64,000 nucleotides of DNA. It comes from Collinsella aerofaciens ATCC 25986. Lineage in GTDB: Bacteria; Actinomycetota; Coriobacteriia; Coriobacteriales; Coriobacteriaceae. Below are positions 34,007-43,138 of the stretch, one piece after another. Made by a program: the position numbers and the translations under genes. The DNA is taken from contig NZ_CP048433.1 of NCBI RefSeq assembly GCF_010509075.1, forward strand, positions 558,001 through 622,000. The letters are read 5' to 3'. The stretch's first letter is position 1. Every line of letters begins with the position of its first letter. Below the pieces are notes generated by a model. It saw nothing but the letters and a program-made list of their open reading frames with translations. It searched no databases and was not told the origin of the DNA.

Positions 34007-34690
34007 ATGTCCAGCAGCTACATCATGAACCTACTAGCCAGCGCCGTCGCCGTCATCGTCGGCATCGTGATCCACGAGAGTGCGCACGCCGCCGCGGCCT
34101 GGGCACTCGGCGATAAGACAGCCCGTTCGCGCGGTCGCGTGTCGCTCAACCCGCTCAACCATATCGACCCGTTTGGCACCGTCCTCCTGCCGCTGCTTAT
34201 GCTTGCCGCCGGCGGTCCCGTATTCGCCTTCGCCAAGCCCGTGCCCGTCTACCTCAACAACCTCAAGCACCCCAAGCGCGACGAGGTCCTGGTGAGCGTG
34301 GCCGGCCCCGCGTCGAACATCGCCCTCGCGTGCCTCGCGGCCGCCCTCATGCACGCAACGTACGGCAACCTCTACACCAGCATGTCCTTTGCCGTGGCAT
34401 CACAGATCATGAACTTCGGCGCCACGTTCATCGTGGTCAACCTGTCGCTTGCGTTCTTCAACCTCATCCCGATTCCGCCGCTCGATGGCTCGTCGATCAT
34501 CGTGCCGTTCCTCAATGGCAAGGCGCTCAATAACTATTACCGTCTACAACAATACGCCATGCCGATCCTTATCATCGTGCTGTACCTGCTGCCCATGTGG
34601 ACCGGCATCGACGTGATCGGGCGGTATTTCGACGTTACCGTGTATCCGCTGGCCGAGTGGCTGCTCAACTTCGCAATCGCCGGCATCTAA
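34007..34690 (+). CDS. Site-2 protease family (M50) metalloprotease
   Basis: Intramembrane zinc protease of the short, PDZ-less type. 227 residues with about five spans. Zinc motif HESAHAAAAW (HExxH) in the first span, NPLNHIDPFGT after it, and the third ligand region NLIPIPPLDGSSI near residue 160. It lies 9 nt after the small membrane protein and upstream of scpA, the usual place of this family in Gram-positives. The substrate is unknown. Confidence 0.9.
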   Translation: MSSSYIMNLLASAVAVIVGIVIHESAHAAAAWALGDKTARSRGRVSLNPLNHIDPFGTVLLPLLMLAAGGPVFAFAKPVPVYLNNLKHPKRDEVLVSVAGPASNIALACLAAALMHATYGNLYTSMSFAVASQIMNFGATFIVVNLSLAFFNLIPIPPLDGSSIIVPFLNGKALNNYYRLQQYAMPILIIVLYLLPMWTGIDVIGRYFDVTVYPLAEWLLNFAIAGI

Positions 34691-34774
34691 GGTAAACTTA
34701 CAGGTCGACCGTGCAAAACGGTCGCAATTTTCACCCAAACCGCGCCGCGAAGGCGCCGTCAAAGGAGGTCGAAG

Positions 34775-35584
34775 ATGTCGTATCGCGTGTCGACGCAGGT
34801 CTACAGCGGACCGTTCGACCTGCTGCTGCAGCTGGTAACCCGCCAAAAAGTTGATATCGGCGCCATCTCCATCAGCGAGGTGGCCGAGCAGTACCTTGCC
34901 GAGGCCGAGCGTATCGAGGCGCTGGACCTAGACGTGGCGAGCGACTTTTTGCTGGTCGCGGCAACCCTTTTGGACATCAAAGCCGCATCGCTGGTACCGC
35001 AGGAGGCCCCGCGCAAAGCCGACGACGATGACGAGTTCGACGAAGACCTCGAGGAGCTCAGCACGCTCGACGGCGACGCCTTGCGCGAGGTCCTGATCCA
35101 GCGTCTGATTGCCTACAAGCAGTTTAAGGGCGCGGCTGCGGCCCTCGGTGCCCGCATGCAGGCCGAAAGCCGCATGCACCCGCGTGTGGCCGGCCCCGAC
35201 CCCGAGTTCTTGGGCCTCATGCCCGACTACCTGGCCGGCATTACCCTGCGCGGCCTGGCCGTTATCTGTGCCGACCTGGATGGCAAGCGCCAGACCTTCC
35301 TGCTGGAAGCCGAACACGTGGCACCCCATCGCGTGCCGCTCGACCTGACCGTGGCCTCAGTCGACCGCTTTACCATGGCGCACCAAACCTGCACCTTCCG
35401 CGAGCTACTGGACGGCGACGCTTCCACCGAGCAGCTCGTCGTCACCTTCCTGGCCATGCTTGAGCTTGCCAAGCGCGGCTCGCTCACGCTGAGCCAGGAC
35501 GAGATCTTCGGAACCATCAGCATCAACCGAGTCGAGGGGGCCGAGGCCTACGTGCCCGGCGAGGGCCCCGAGCTCACCGAATAG
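34775..35584 (+). CDS. scpA: Segregation and condensation protein A
   Basis: Kleisin subunit that bridges SMC heads with ScpB. 269 residues: YSGPFDLLLQLVTRQKVDI near the N-terminus, FLLVAATLLDIKAASLVP, an acidic linker, and a C-terminal winged helix with VTFLAMLELAKRGSLTLSQ. AAAGGAGG precedes the ATG. It is followed 11 nt later by scpB. Confidence 0.94.
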   Translation: MSYRVSTQVYSGPFDLLLQLVTRQKVDIGAISISEVAEQYLAEAERIEALDLDVASDFLLVAATLLDIKAASLVPQEAPRKADDDDEFDEDLEELSTLDGDALREVLIQRLIAYKQFKGAAAALGARMQAESRMHPRVAGPDPEFLGLMPDYLAGITLRGLAVICADLDGKRQTFLLEAEHVAPHRVPLDLTVASVDRFTMAHQTCTFRELLDGDASTEQLVVTFLAMLELAKRGSLTLSQDEIFGTISINRVEGAEAYVPGEGPELTE

Positions 35585-35595
35585 GAGCCGCAACC

Positions 35596-36324
35596 ATGTC
35601 AACCCTTTCCACGCTGGAGGCAAACAGCCTCAAAGGCGCCCTCGAGGCGCTGCTGCTGGTGTCGAGCGACCCGGTGAGTGCGCCCGCGCTGGCCGGCGCA
35701 CTGGATATCGCCCCCGGCGAGTGCGCATCGCTGCTCGCCGAGCTCAAGGTTGAGTACGAGGAGGCCAACCGCGGCTTTCAGCTGCGCGAGGTCGCCGGCG
35801 GCTGGCGCCTGTTCACGCACCCCGCCTACCACGACGTGGTCGAGGCCTATGTGTTGAGCTGGGACACGCAAAAGCTGTCGCAGGCGGCGCTCGAAACCCT
35901 GGCCGTCATCGCATACCACCAGCCCGTGACACGCGAGGTGGTTAAGGGCATCCGCGGCGTCAATTCCGACGGCGTCATCGCGTCGCTCGTGGACAAGGGC
36001 CTGGTGCGCGAGCTGGGCCGCGACCCCCAGCGCGGTCAGGCCATCATCTACGGCACGACCAACGCCTTCTTGGAAAAGTTCGGCCTGCGCTCCACCCGCG
36101 ACCTGCCCGACCTGGAGCAGTTTGCCCCCGACGAGCAGTCGCGTCAGTTTATCCGCGAGCGCCTGAGCGGCCGCAGTATTCAGTCCACGCTCGAGGAGCA
36201 GGCCGAGGATCTGGACGAAGAGCGCGAACTGCTCGATACCGATGTTGAAGATGTTGAGGCAGTCGAGGACTTGGAGACCCTTGTCGTCGACGAGACCTCG
36301 GAGGATATACATGACGAGGACTAA
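35596..36324 (+). CDS. scpB: Segregation and condensation protein B
   Basis: Partner of ScpA in the SMC complex. 242 residues with two winged-helix domains: ALLLVSSDPVSAPALAGAL, QAALETLAVIAYHQPVTR, IRGVNSDGVIASLVDKGLV. The C-terminal ~50 residues are strongly acidic (Glu/Asp/Val), a frequent ScpB feature. 11 nt from scpA, 22 nt before rluB. Confidence 0.94.
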   Translation: MSTLSTLEANSLKGALEALLLVSSDPVSAPALAGALDIAPGECASLLAELKVEYEEANRGFQLREVAGGWRLFTHPAYHDVVEAYVLSWDTQKLSQAALETLAVIAYHQPVTREVVKGIRGVNSDGVIASLVDKGLVRELGRDPQRGQAIIYGTTNAFLEKFGLRSTRDLPDLEQFAPDEQSRQFIRERLSGRSIQSTLEEQAEDLDEERELLDTDVEDVEAVEDLETLVVDETSEDIHDED

Positions 36325-36346
36325 CGAAGTAGGGGAGACGCGCGCC

Positions 36347-37276
36347 ATGGGCAATTCAGTACCCGCAACCGACGCTCAGCCCGTCTACCCGCACACCATG
36401 CGCCTGCAGCGTTTTTTGGCGCGCGCGGGCGTGGCGAGCCGCCGCGGCTCGGAGGACCTGATGACCGCCGGCCGCGTGACCGTCAACGGGCTGGTCGCGA
36501 CCGAACTGGGCACCAAGGTCGATGTCGACCGCGATCACATCGAGGTCGACGGCGTGCCCGTCAAGCTCAACCAGGGCGCCGTGTACCTGATGCTTTACAA
36601 GCCGACCGGCTACCTCACCACCATGAGCGACCCGCAGGAGCGCCCTTGCGTGGCCGACCTGGTCCCGCGCAACCGCTTTCCGGGGCTCTTCCCGGTGGGT
36701 CGCCTGGACCGCGACACCACGGGCCTTTTGCTCTTTACCACCGACGGCGACCTATCGCAGGACCTGCTGCACCCCAGCAAGCATGTCCACAAGACCTACC
36801 AAGCGCTCGTGGACGGACAGCTGACCGACCGCGATCTAGATCAGCTCCGCCGTGGCATCGAGCTCGACGACGGCCTATGCCAGCCGGCAATCTGCCGAGT
36901 CATCAACGCGCGCGAGGCCGTGGCCGTGGCTCCGCAAGGCGTCAAGCCCGGCACCACCGCCGTGGAGGTCATCATTCGCGAGGGCCGCAAGAACCAAGTC
37001 AAGCGCATGCTGGGCAAGATTCACCATCCGGTAATCCGTCTGCATCGCTGCAACTTTGCCGGCCTTGAGCTCGAGGGCGTGGCCAAGGGCTCGTGGCGCG
37101 AGCTCACCGACCGCGAAGTGCAGATCCTCAAAAGCGGCGGCATCCCGCCCAAGCAGGCGAGCGCCAAGCGCAACGGCGACAAGCCCCAAGACACCCCCGC
37201 CAGCCGCACGCGTCACCACGGCAGCCACGGCTCCGCACCCAAGCGCAACACCTACCGCGAGCGCTACACGGGCTAG
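36347..37276 (+). CDS. rluB: Ribosomal large-subunit pseudouridine synthase B family
   Basis: Modifies U2605-type sites in 23S rRNA. 309 residues from ATG 36347 (AGGGGAG upstream). An S4 RNA-binding domain (RLQRFLARAGVASRRGSEDL) is followed by the RsuA-family core with catalytic Asp in VGRLDRDTTGLLLFT and the closing GRKNQVKRMLGKI. The C-terminal ~50 residues are a basic Pro/Lys/Ser/His-rich tail. The scpA-scpB-rluB order is widely conserved. Confidence 0.94.
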   Translation: MGNSVPATDAQPVYPHTMRLQRFLARAGVASRRGSEDLMTAGRVTVNGLVATELGTKVDVDRDHIEVDGVPVKLNQGAVYLMLYKPTGYLTTMSDPQERPCVADLVPRNRFPGLFPVGRLDRDTTGLLLFTTDGDLSQDLLHPSKHVHKTYQALVDGQLTDRDLDQLRRGIELDDGLCQPAICRVINAREAVAVAPQGVKPGTTAVEVIIREGRKNQVKRMLGKIHHPVIRLHRCNFAGLELEGVAKGSWRELTDREVQILKSGGIPPKQASAKRNGDKPQDTPASRTRHHGSHGSAPKRNTYRERYTG

Positions 37277-37342
37277 GCAACCCGCCGCGCCCCAACGCCC
37301 GCGAACCATACCAGCACGTCAATCATCGAAAGGAAGCATTGC

Positions 37343-38029
37343 ATGATCGTCGCCATCGACGGCCCCGCCGGATCCGGCAAGTCCACCATCGCCAAGGAGA
37401 TCGCCCGCCAGCTGGGCTTTAACAAGCTCGACACGGGCGCCATGTACCGCGCCGTCACCTTCGCCGCGCTCGACCGCGGCATCGACCTGGATGACGAGGC
37501 AGCCATCGATGCTCTCGCCGAGCAGATCGAAATTCGCTTTACCAACGGCACCGGCGAGGATACGCGCCTAACCATTGACGGCCAGGACGCTTCAGCCGCC
37601 ATCCGCACCCCGCAGGTTGACGCTAACGTCTCCAAGGTCTCGGCCTACCCGGGCGTGCGCGCCGCCATGCTCATCCATCAGCGCCGTGCCGCCGAGGACC
37701 GCGATATCGTGGCCGAGGGTCGCGACATCGGAACCGTCGTGTTCCCTAACGCGCAGGTCAAGGTCTTCCTGACCGCCGACCCACGCGAGCGCGCCCGCCG
37801 CCGCGTGCTTCAGCGCCACCAAAACGATGCCCAGCCGCTCACGTCCGAGCAGCTCGAGGCCGAGGTCGACGAGACCCTCGACGCCCTTAAGCAGCGCGAC
37901 AAGCTCGACAGCAGCCGCGAGGTCGCCCCGCTCGTGCCCGCCGAGGACGCCGTGCACGTCGACTCCACCGCCCACACCATCGACGAGGTTGTACGCATCA
38001 TCGAGGACCTCATCAACCAAAGGAGGTAG
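37343..38029 (+). CDS. cmk: Cytidylate kinase
   Basis: Phosphorylates CMP/dCMP with ATP. 228 residues: P-loop DGPAGSGKST (6-15), LDTGAMYRAVTFAA, EGRDIGTVVFPNA and the lid DPRERARRRVLQR. GAAAGGAAGC precedes the ATG. Normal length. It heads the cmk-plsC-ispH-DUF512-der-plsY-gpsA run. Confidence 0.96.
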   Translation: MIVAIDGPAGSGKSTIAKEIARQLGFNKLDTGAMYRAVTFAALDRGIDLDDEAAIDALAEQIEIRFTNGTGEDTRLTIDGQDASAAIRTPQVDANVSKVSAYPGVRAAMLIHQRRAAEDRDIVAEGRDIGTVVFPNAQVKVFLTADPRERARRRVLQRHQNDAQPLTSEQLEAEVDETLDALKQRDKLDSSREVAPLVPAEDAVHVDSTAHTIDEVVRIIEDLINQRR

Positions 38030-38032
38030 CCC

Positions 38033-38761
38033 ATGCGCCTGTTTAAGCAGACGCCCGAGGATTATTACAGCGCCCCCTACGCCGAGTTTCCGGCGCTCAT
38101 CCGCGGCACCGTCGTCGTGGTCATGGCAATCCTCTGGGCCTTCTCCAAGCTCATGTGGCGTTGGAAGGTCGAAGACGCCGATCTGCTGTTTGAGCGCCAG
38201 GAAGGCCGCGGCAGCGTAGTCATCTGCAACCACACCTCGATGGCCGAGCTCCTGGCTGTAGAGACGGCGCTGTTCTTTGGCGGCCGCCGCATTCGCCCCA
38301 TCTTTAAGTCCGAGTTCGCCAAGAGCAAGATTGTGCGCTGGGCCTTTAGCCGCGTTGGCGGCATCCCCGTGGAGCGTGGTACTGCCGATATGAAGTGCCT
38401 GCGCGCCGCCCAGCATGCGCTGCAGCGCGGTGAGGACGTCCTGATCTTCCCCGAGGGCACGCGCATCCGCTCGCGCGAGATCAAGCCCGAGGTCCACGGC
38501 GGTTTTGCGCTCATCGCTCAGATGGGCAAGGCACCTGTGAACCCGCTCGCCATCTGCGGCTGGTCCGACATCACGCCCGCGGGCAAAAAGCTCATGCGTC
38601 CCAAGAAGTGCTGGATCCGCGCCGGCAAGGCCGTCTCGCTTTCTGACGCACCGGCCGGGCTTAAGCGCACGGAGCGCCTGGCCTGGTTTGAATCCGAGGC
38701 CATGAACCGCGTCTATAAGATGCGCGACGAGCTGTGCGCCGAGCATCCGGGCAGGTTCTAG
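38033..38761 (+). CDS. plsC: 1-acyl-sn-glycerol-3-phosphate acyltransferase family
   Basis: Lysophospholipid acyltransferase at the membrane. 242 residues. One N-terminal span (TVVVVMAILWAFSKLMW). Motif I reads NHTSMAE, an HX4E version of the usual HX4D; the acceptor motif is FPEGTRIRS, and GGIPVERG lies between. The replaced Asp keeps the acid and may be functional. AAAGGAGG precedes the ATG, 3 nt after cmk. With plsY and gpsA downstream, it forms a phosphatidic-acid synthesis group. Confidence 0.9.
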   Translation: MRLFKQTPEDYYSAPYAEFPALIRGTVVVVMAILWAFSKLMWRWKVEDADLLFERQEGRGSVVICNHTSMAELLAVETALFFGGRRIRPIFKSEFAKSKIVRWAFSRVGGIPVERGTADMKCLRAAQHALQRGEDVLIFPEGTRIRSREIKPEVHGGFALIAQMGKAPVNPLAICGWSDITPAGKKLMRPKKCWIRAGKAVSLSDAPAGLKRTERLAWFESEAMNRVYKMRDELCAEHPGRF

Positions 38762-38763
38762 CC

Positions 38764-39663
38764 ATGAGCGAGAACGTGACGAACACCGCTGCGACTGCGT
38801 CCGACCAAGCAACCGCGCCCACCATCGAGATCGCCGCCCACGCCGGCACTTGCTACGGCGTACAGCGTGCGCTCGATATGGCGCTGGCCGCCGCGCCGCA
38901 GGCAGGGGAATGCACTCAGGTCCATACCTTGGGTCCGCTCATCCATAACCCCATCGTGGTGCGCGAGCTCGCTGAGGCAGGCGTTGGCCTGGCCGAGAAC
39001 CTGGACGACGCCGCAACCGGCACCGTGATCATCCGCGCCCACGGCGTGGTGCCACAGGTGATTGATGCTGCCCGCACGCGCGGCCTCAACGTGGTCGACG
39101 CCACCTGCCCCTACGTGAAGAAGGTCCATATGGCAGCCGAGCGCCTGGTGCACGAGGGCTACCGCGTGGTGGTCGTAGGCGAGCCGGGGCATCCCGAGGT
39201 CGAGGGCATTCTGGGTCACGCCGGCGACGATGCGCAGGTCGTGAGTTGCGCCGCTGATGCGGACGCGCTGCCGCTCAAGGGCAAGGTAGGCCTCGTCGTG
39301 CAGACCACTCAGACCGCGCAGAACCTCGCCGAGGTCGTGGCAGTCATCACCCCGCGTGTGCAGGAGCTGCGCGTGATCAACACCATCTGCGCCGCCACGA
39401 GTGAGCGTCAACAGGCAGCAGCCACACTTGCCAACCGCTGCGACTGCATGGTCGTGGTGGGCGGCAAGAACTCGGGCAACACCCGCCGCCTGGCTCAGAT
39501 TTGCGCAGACGCCTGCGAGCGCACGTATCACATCGAGGAAGCTTCCGAGCTCCAGGCCGCGTGGTTTACCGACGCTCACCACATCGGCATCACCGCCGGA
39601 GCCTCCACCCCGCAAGAACACATCGAGCGCGCCGTCGAGCGCATCAAGGAGCTTTGCCTCTAA
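38764..39663 (+). CDS. ispH: 4-hydroxy-3-methylbut-2-enyl diphosphate reductase
   Basis: Last enzyme of the MEP isoprenoid pathway, a [4Fe-4S] reductase giving IPP and DMAPP. 299 residues. The cluster cysteines are in AGTCYGVQRAL, DATCPYVKKVH and NTICAATSERQ; IRAHGVVPQ and GGKNSGNTRRL are further signatures. Start at ATG 38764, 2 nt after plsC; an earlier ATG lies within plsC. An ~18-residue Ala/Thr N-terminal extension precedes the conserved part. Confidence 0.95.
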   Translation: MSENVTNTAATASDQATAPTIEIAAHAGTCYGVQRALDMALAAAPQAGECTQVHTLGPLIHNPIVVRELAEAGVGLAENLDDAATGTVIIRAHGVVPQVIDAARTRGLNVVDATCPYVKKVHMAAERLVHEGYRVVVVGEPGHPEVEGILGHAGDDAQVVSCAADADALPLKGKVGLVVQTTQTAQNLAEVVAVITPRVQELRVINTICAATSERQQAAATLANRCDCMVVVGGKNSGNTRRLAQICADACERTYHIEEASELQAAWFTDAHHIGITAGASTPQEHIERAVERIKELCL

Positions 39664-39665
39664 CC

Positions 39666-41108
39666 ATGGACCATACCGTACCCGCATACGCCGCCGAGGT
39701 GGCCGATTACGGGCGCAGCCGCGACCCCGAGCCGGGTGAGGGCGCGCTCGTTAAGAACGTGCGTCCCGAATCGCCCGCGTGGGATGTGGGTATCGAGCCG
39801 GGAATGCGCGTGCTCACGGTCAACGGCGAGCAGCTGACCGACATGATCGTATGGCTTTGGGAGGCCGACGATGATACCGTCGACCTCGAGGTTTTCGACC
39901 CACGCGACAACACCGTCACCTCCGTCGAGCTCGACCGCTTCCCGGGCGAGGACTGGGGCCTGGAGTTCGACGGCCCCATCTTTGACGGCATGCGCACCTG
40001 TGTGAACGCCTGCGTGTTCTGTTTTATGACCATGCTGCCCAAGGGCGGCCGCTCAACGCTCTATATTCGCGATGACGACTACCGACTGAGCTTTTTGCAG
40101 GGCAACTTTGTCACGCTCACGAACCTCACCGACGAAGATGTTGAAAACGTCATCCAACGCAACATGAGCCCCATGAACGTGTCGGTCCATGCCGTAAGCC
40201 CCGACGTCCGCCGCCGCATGATGGGCCGCAACGCCCAGCGCGGCATGGACGTACTCGAGGCCATCATGGCCGCCGGCATCGAGATCCACGCCCAGATCGT
40301 ACTGTGCCCTGGCATGAACGACGGCGAAGAGCTGGAAAAGACCCTGCGCTTTTGCGAGGAGCACGAGCAAATCACAAGCCTGGGCATTGTGCCGCTCGGT
40401 TTTACCAAGCATCAGAACCGCTTTAGCTGGTCATACAGCGACAAGCCCGAACTGGCGCGCGAGACCATTGCCATGATCCGTCCCTACCAGGACCGCGCCT
40501 TCGAGCGTTTTGGCCGCCACACCTTCCAGATGAGCGACGAGTTCTATCTGGACGCCGGCATCGATCCTCCCGAGGCAGACTTTTACGACGGGTACCCGCA
40601 GTACTACGATGGCATTGGCATGATCCGCTCGTATCTGGACGAGACCGACGACGTGCTGGCTACCGACGCCGAGCGTCTGGCCCGCGCCCGCGAGGCCGTC
40701 GCCGCCCGCAACCAGCGGCTTCTGTGTCTCTCGGGCGCCAGCGCACGCGACACGGTGGCCCGCTTTGTGGAGTCGCCCCGGGGACTCGCCGGCACTGTCA
40801 CGGCCATCAAGAATCGCTACTTTGGCGGCAACGTGGACGTGACCGGCCTCATCGTCGCGTGTGACATTCTGGAGCAGCTGCCCCAAGACCTGTCGGGGGT
40901 TATGCTCTTTGTGCCTAAGCTCATATTCAACGCTGACGGCATGACGCTTGACGAGTATCATCGTGACGATTTACTCGCAAGCCTTACCAGTCGCGGCGCC
41001 GAGGTTCATGTGGTGTCGACCATGCCGCATGAGCTGCTCGATACCCTGGAGCACATCCTTGGCATTGTGCCCGCGGACTCTAACATTTCCACTGACCCTA
41101 CCCATTAA
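39666..41108 (+). CDS. DUF512 protein with PDZ and radical-SAM-like region
   Basis: 480 residues. An N-terminal PDZ-like segment (VRPESPAWDVGIEPGMRVLT) is followed by a cysteine cluster CVNACVFCF (CX3CX2C), as in radical SAM enzymes, then SFLQGNFVTLTNL and the DUF512 C-terminal domain. This family is common in Gram-positives next to der; its substrate is not known to me. Starts 2 nt after ispH. Confidence 0.9.
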   Translation: MDHTVPAYAAEVADYGRSRDPEPGEGALVKNVRPESPAWDVGIEPGMRVLTVNGEQLTDMIVWLWEADDDTVDLEVFDPRDNTVTSVELDRFPGEDWGLEFDGPIFDGMRTCVNACVFCFMTMLPKGGRSTLYIRDDDYRLSFLQGNFVTLTNLTDEDVENVIQRNMSPMNVSVHAVSPDVRRRMMGRNAQRGMDVLEAIMAAGIEIHAQIVLCPGMNDGEELEKTLRFCEEHEQITSLGIVPLGFTKHQNRFSWSYSDKPELARETIAMIRPYQDRAFERFGRHTFQMSDEFYLDAGIDPPEADFYDGYPQYYDGIGMIRSYLDETDDVLATDAERLARAREAVAARNQRLLCLSGASARDTVARFVESPRGLAGTVTAIKNRYFGGNVDVTGLIVACDILEQLPQDLSGVMLFVPKLIFNADGMTLDEYHRDDLLASLTSRGAEVHVVSTMPHELLDTLEHILGIVPADSNISTDPTH

Positions 41109-41118
41109 AGGAGTGCAG

Positions 41119-42453
41119 ATGAAACCTATCGTCGCCGTCGTCGGACGCCCCAACGTGGGCAAGTCCACGCTCGTTAACCGCCTGGCCCAGACCTCGGACG
41201 CCATCGTCCACGAGTCCCGCGGCGTCACGCGCGACCGCTCGTACCACACGGCCGATTGGAACGGCCGCGAGTTCACCATCGTCGACACGGGCGGCATCGA
41301 ACCGCTCAAGAGCGATGACGTCTTCGCCACGTCCATTCGCGACCAGGCCCTCGCCGCCGCCGAGGAAGCCGCCGTCATCCTGTTTGTGGTCGACGGCCGC
41401 ACCGGCGTCACCGAGGAGGATGAGTCGGTCGCTCGCATGCTCAAGCGCTGCGACAAGCCGGTCTTTCTGCTGGTGAACAAGCTCGACAACCCTGATCGAG
41501 AGAACGACAGCATCTGGGAGTTCTATTCGCTCGGTATCGGCGAGCCCACGCCGCTCTCGGCCCTGCACGGCCACGGCACGGGCGACCTGCTCGACGACAT
41601 CGTGGCCCTGCTTCCCGAGGAAGAGGACGAGGTCGCCGATGAGTTCCCCGACGCGCTGAACGTCGCCATCATCGGCCGCCCCAACGCCGGTAAGTCTTCG
41701 CTGTTCAACCGAATCCTGGGCGCCGACCGCTCCATCGTCTCGAACATCGCCGGCACCACGCGCGACGCCATCGACACAGTCGTCGAGCGCAACGGCAAGC
41801 ACTACCGCATGGTCGATACCGCGGGAATCCGCAAGAAGAGCACCGTGTACGAGAACATCGAGTACTACTCCATGGTCCGCGGCCTGCGCGCCATCGACCG
41901 CGCCGACGTGGCGCTACTCGTCGTCGACGCCTCCGTGGGCGTTACCGAGCAGGACCAGAAGGTCATGGGCTTGGCCATCGAGCGCGGCTGCGCCATCGTT
42001 GTGCTGCTCAACAAGTGGGATCTGCTCGACGACGACCGTAAGCGCGAGGCCTGCATGGAGACCATCGACCGCCGTCTAGGCGTCATGGCTCCCTGGGCCC
42101 AGTACCTGCGCATTTCGGCCCTGACCGGGCGCAGCGTCGAGAAGATCTGGGCAATGGTCGACGCTGCCGAAAAGACGCGCTCGCAAAAGATCAGCACCTC
42201 GCGCCTCAACACGTTCCTCACCGACCTGCGCGAGTTCGGTCATACCGTGGTGGACGGCAAGCGCCGCCTGCGCATGCACTACGTGACCCAGACGGGCGTC
42301 AACCCGCCGACGTTCACGTTCTTCGTCAACCACAGCGACTTGGTCAACGACACCTACCAGCGCTATGTGGAGAACCGCATGCGCTCGACCTTCGACTTTG
42401 CCGGCACGCCCATTCGACTCTTCTTTAGAAAGAAGGAGCAAAAGGATGCATAA
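41119..42453 (+). CDS. der: Ribosome-biogenesis GTPase Der (EngA)
   Basis: 444 residues with two GTPase domains in tandem: GRPNVGKST and GRPNAGKSS P-loops, switch DTGGIEP and DTAGIRKKS, NKLDN and NKWDL, and a C-terminal KH-like domain. It acts in 50S assembly. AAAGGAG precedes ATG 41119. It overlaps plsY by 8 nt. Confidence 0.97.
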   Translation: MKPIVAVVGRPNVGKSTLVNRLAQTSDAIVHESRGVTRDRSYHTADWNGREFTIVDTGGIEPLKSDDVFATSIRDQALAAAEEAAVILFVVDGRTGVTEEDESVARMLKRCDKPVFLLVNKLDNPDRENDSIWEFYSLGIGEPTPLSALHGHGTGDLLDDIVALLPEEEDEVADEFPDALNVAIIGRPNAGKSSLFNRILGADRSIVSNIAGTTRDAIDTVVERNGKHYRMVDTAGIRKKSTVYENIEYYSMVRGLRAIDRADVALLVVDASVGVTEQDQKVMGLAIERGCAIVVLLNKWDLLDDDRKREACMETIDRRLGVMAPWAQYLRISALTGRSVEKIWAMVDAAEKTRSQKISTSRLNTFLTDLREFGHTVVDGKRRLRMHYVTQTGVNPPTFTFFVNHSDLVNDTYQRYVENRMRSTFDFAGTPIRLFFRKKEQKDA

Positions 42454-43129
42454 TCCGATTCTGCTGACCGCCATCTGCGCCGTGGTCTCGTTCTTTATCG
42501 GAGCGATTCCGTTTGGCCTGATCTTGGGCCGCGTGTTCAACCACACGGACATTCGCAAGGCGGGCTCCGGCAACATCGGCACCACCAACGCGCTGCGCGT
42601 GGCCGGCCCCAAGGTGGCCGCGCTCACGCTGCTGCTCGACTGCCTTAAGGGCGCCATCTGCGTCCTTATCGCGCGTCCGCTCATTGCCGACTTGGGCTAT
42701 GGCTTCCCCGTGAGCATTATGGCCCCCGGCGCCGCCGGCGACTGGATGCTCGGCGTCATTTGTCTGGCAGCGGTGTGGGGCCATATCTTCTCGCCCTACC
42801 TCAACTTCCATGGAGGCAAGGGTATCGCCGTGGGTCTGGGCGTTATTCTCGCCTGGTACTGGCCCATTGGCCTGTCGCTGCTGGGCATGTTTATCGTGGC
42901 CGTCGCCATCACCAAGTATGTGTCGGTGGGATCGCTTGCCGCTGCCATCGGCCTTCCCATCGCTGCTTGCGCGGTCTTTCCGTACAGCAGCCTGGGACTT
43001 AAGTTTTGCATGGCGATGATCGGCATCACCGTGGTGTGGGCCCATCGCGCGAACATCAAAAAGCTCATGACCGGTAAGGAGTCCAAGCTCTCGTTTACCA
43101 AGCGCGTCACCGAGCCCGACGATAAGTAG
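42446..43129 (+). CDS. plsY: Acyl-phosphate:glycerol-3-phosphate acyltransferase
   Basis: Makes lysophosphatidic acid from acyl-phosphate and glycerol-3-phosphate at the membrane. 227 residues, about five spans: AIPFGLILGRVF, the SGNIGTTNALRVAG glycine loop, HIFSPYLNFHGGKGIAVGLG. AAGGAG upstream; start within the der end. The product of the next gene, GpsA, supplies its substrate. Confidence 0.95.
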   Translation: MHNPILLTAICAVVSFFIGAIPFGLILGRVFNHTDIRKAGSGNIGTTNALRVAGPKVAALTLLLDCLKGAICVLIARPLIADLGYGFPVSIMAPGAAGDWMLGVICLAAVWGHIFSPYLNFHGGKGIAVGLGVILAWYWPIGLSLLGMFIVAVAITKYVSVGSLAAAIGLPIAACAVFPYSSLGLKFCMAMIGITVVWAHRANIKKLMTGKESKLSFTKRVTEPDDK

Positions 43130-43138
43130 GAGAGAGTC

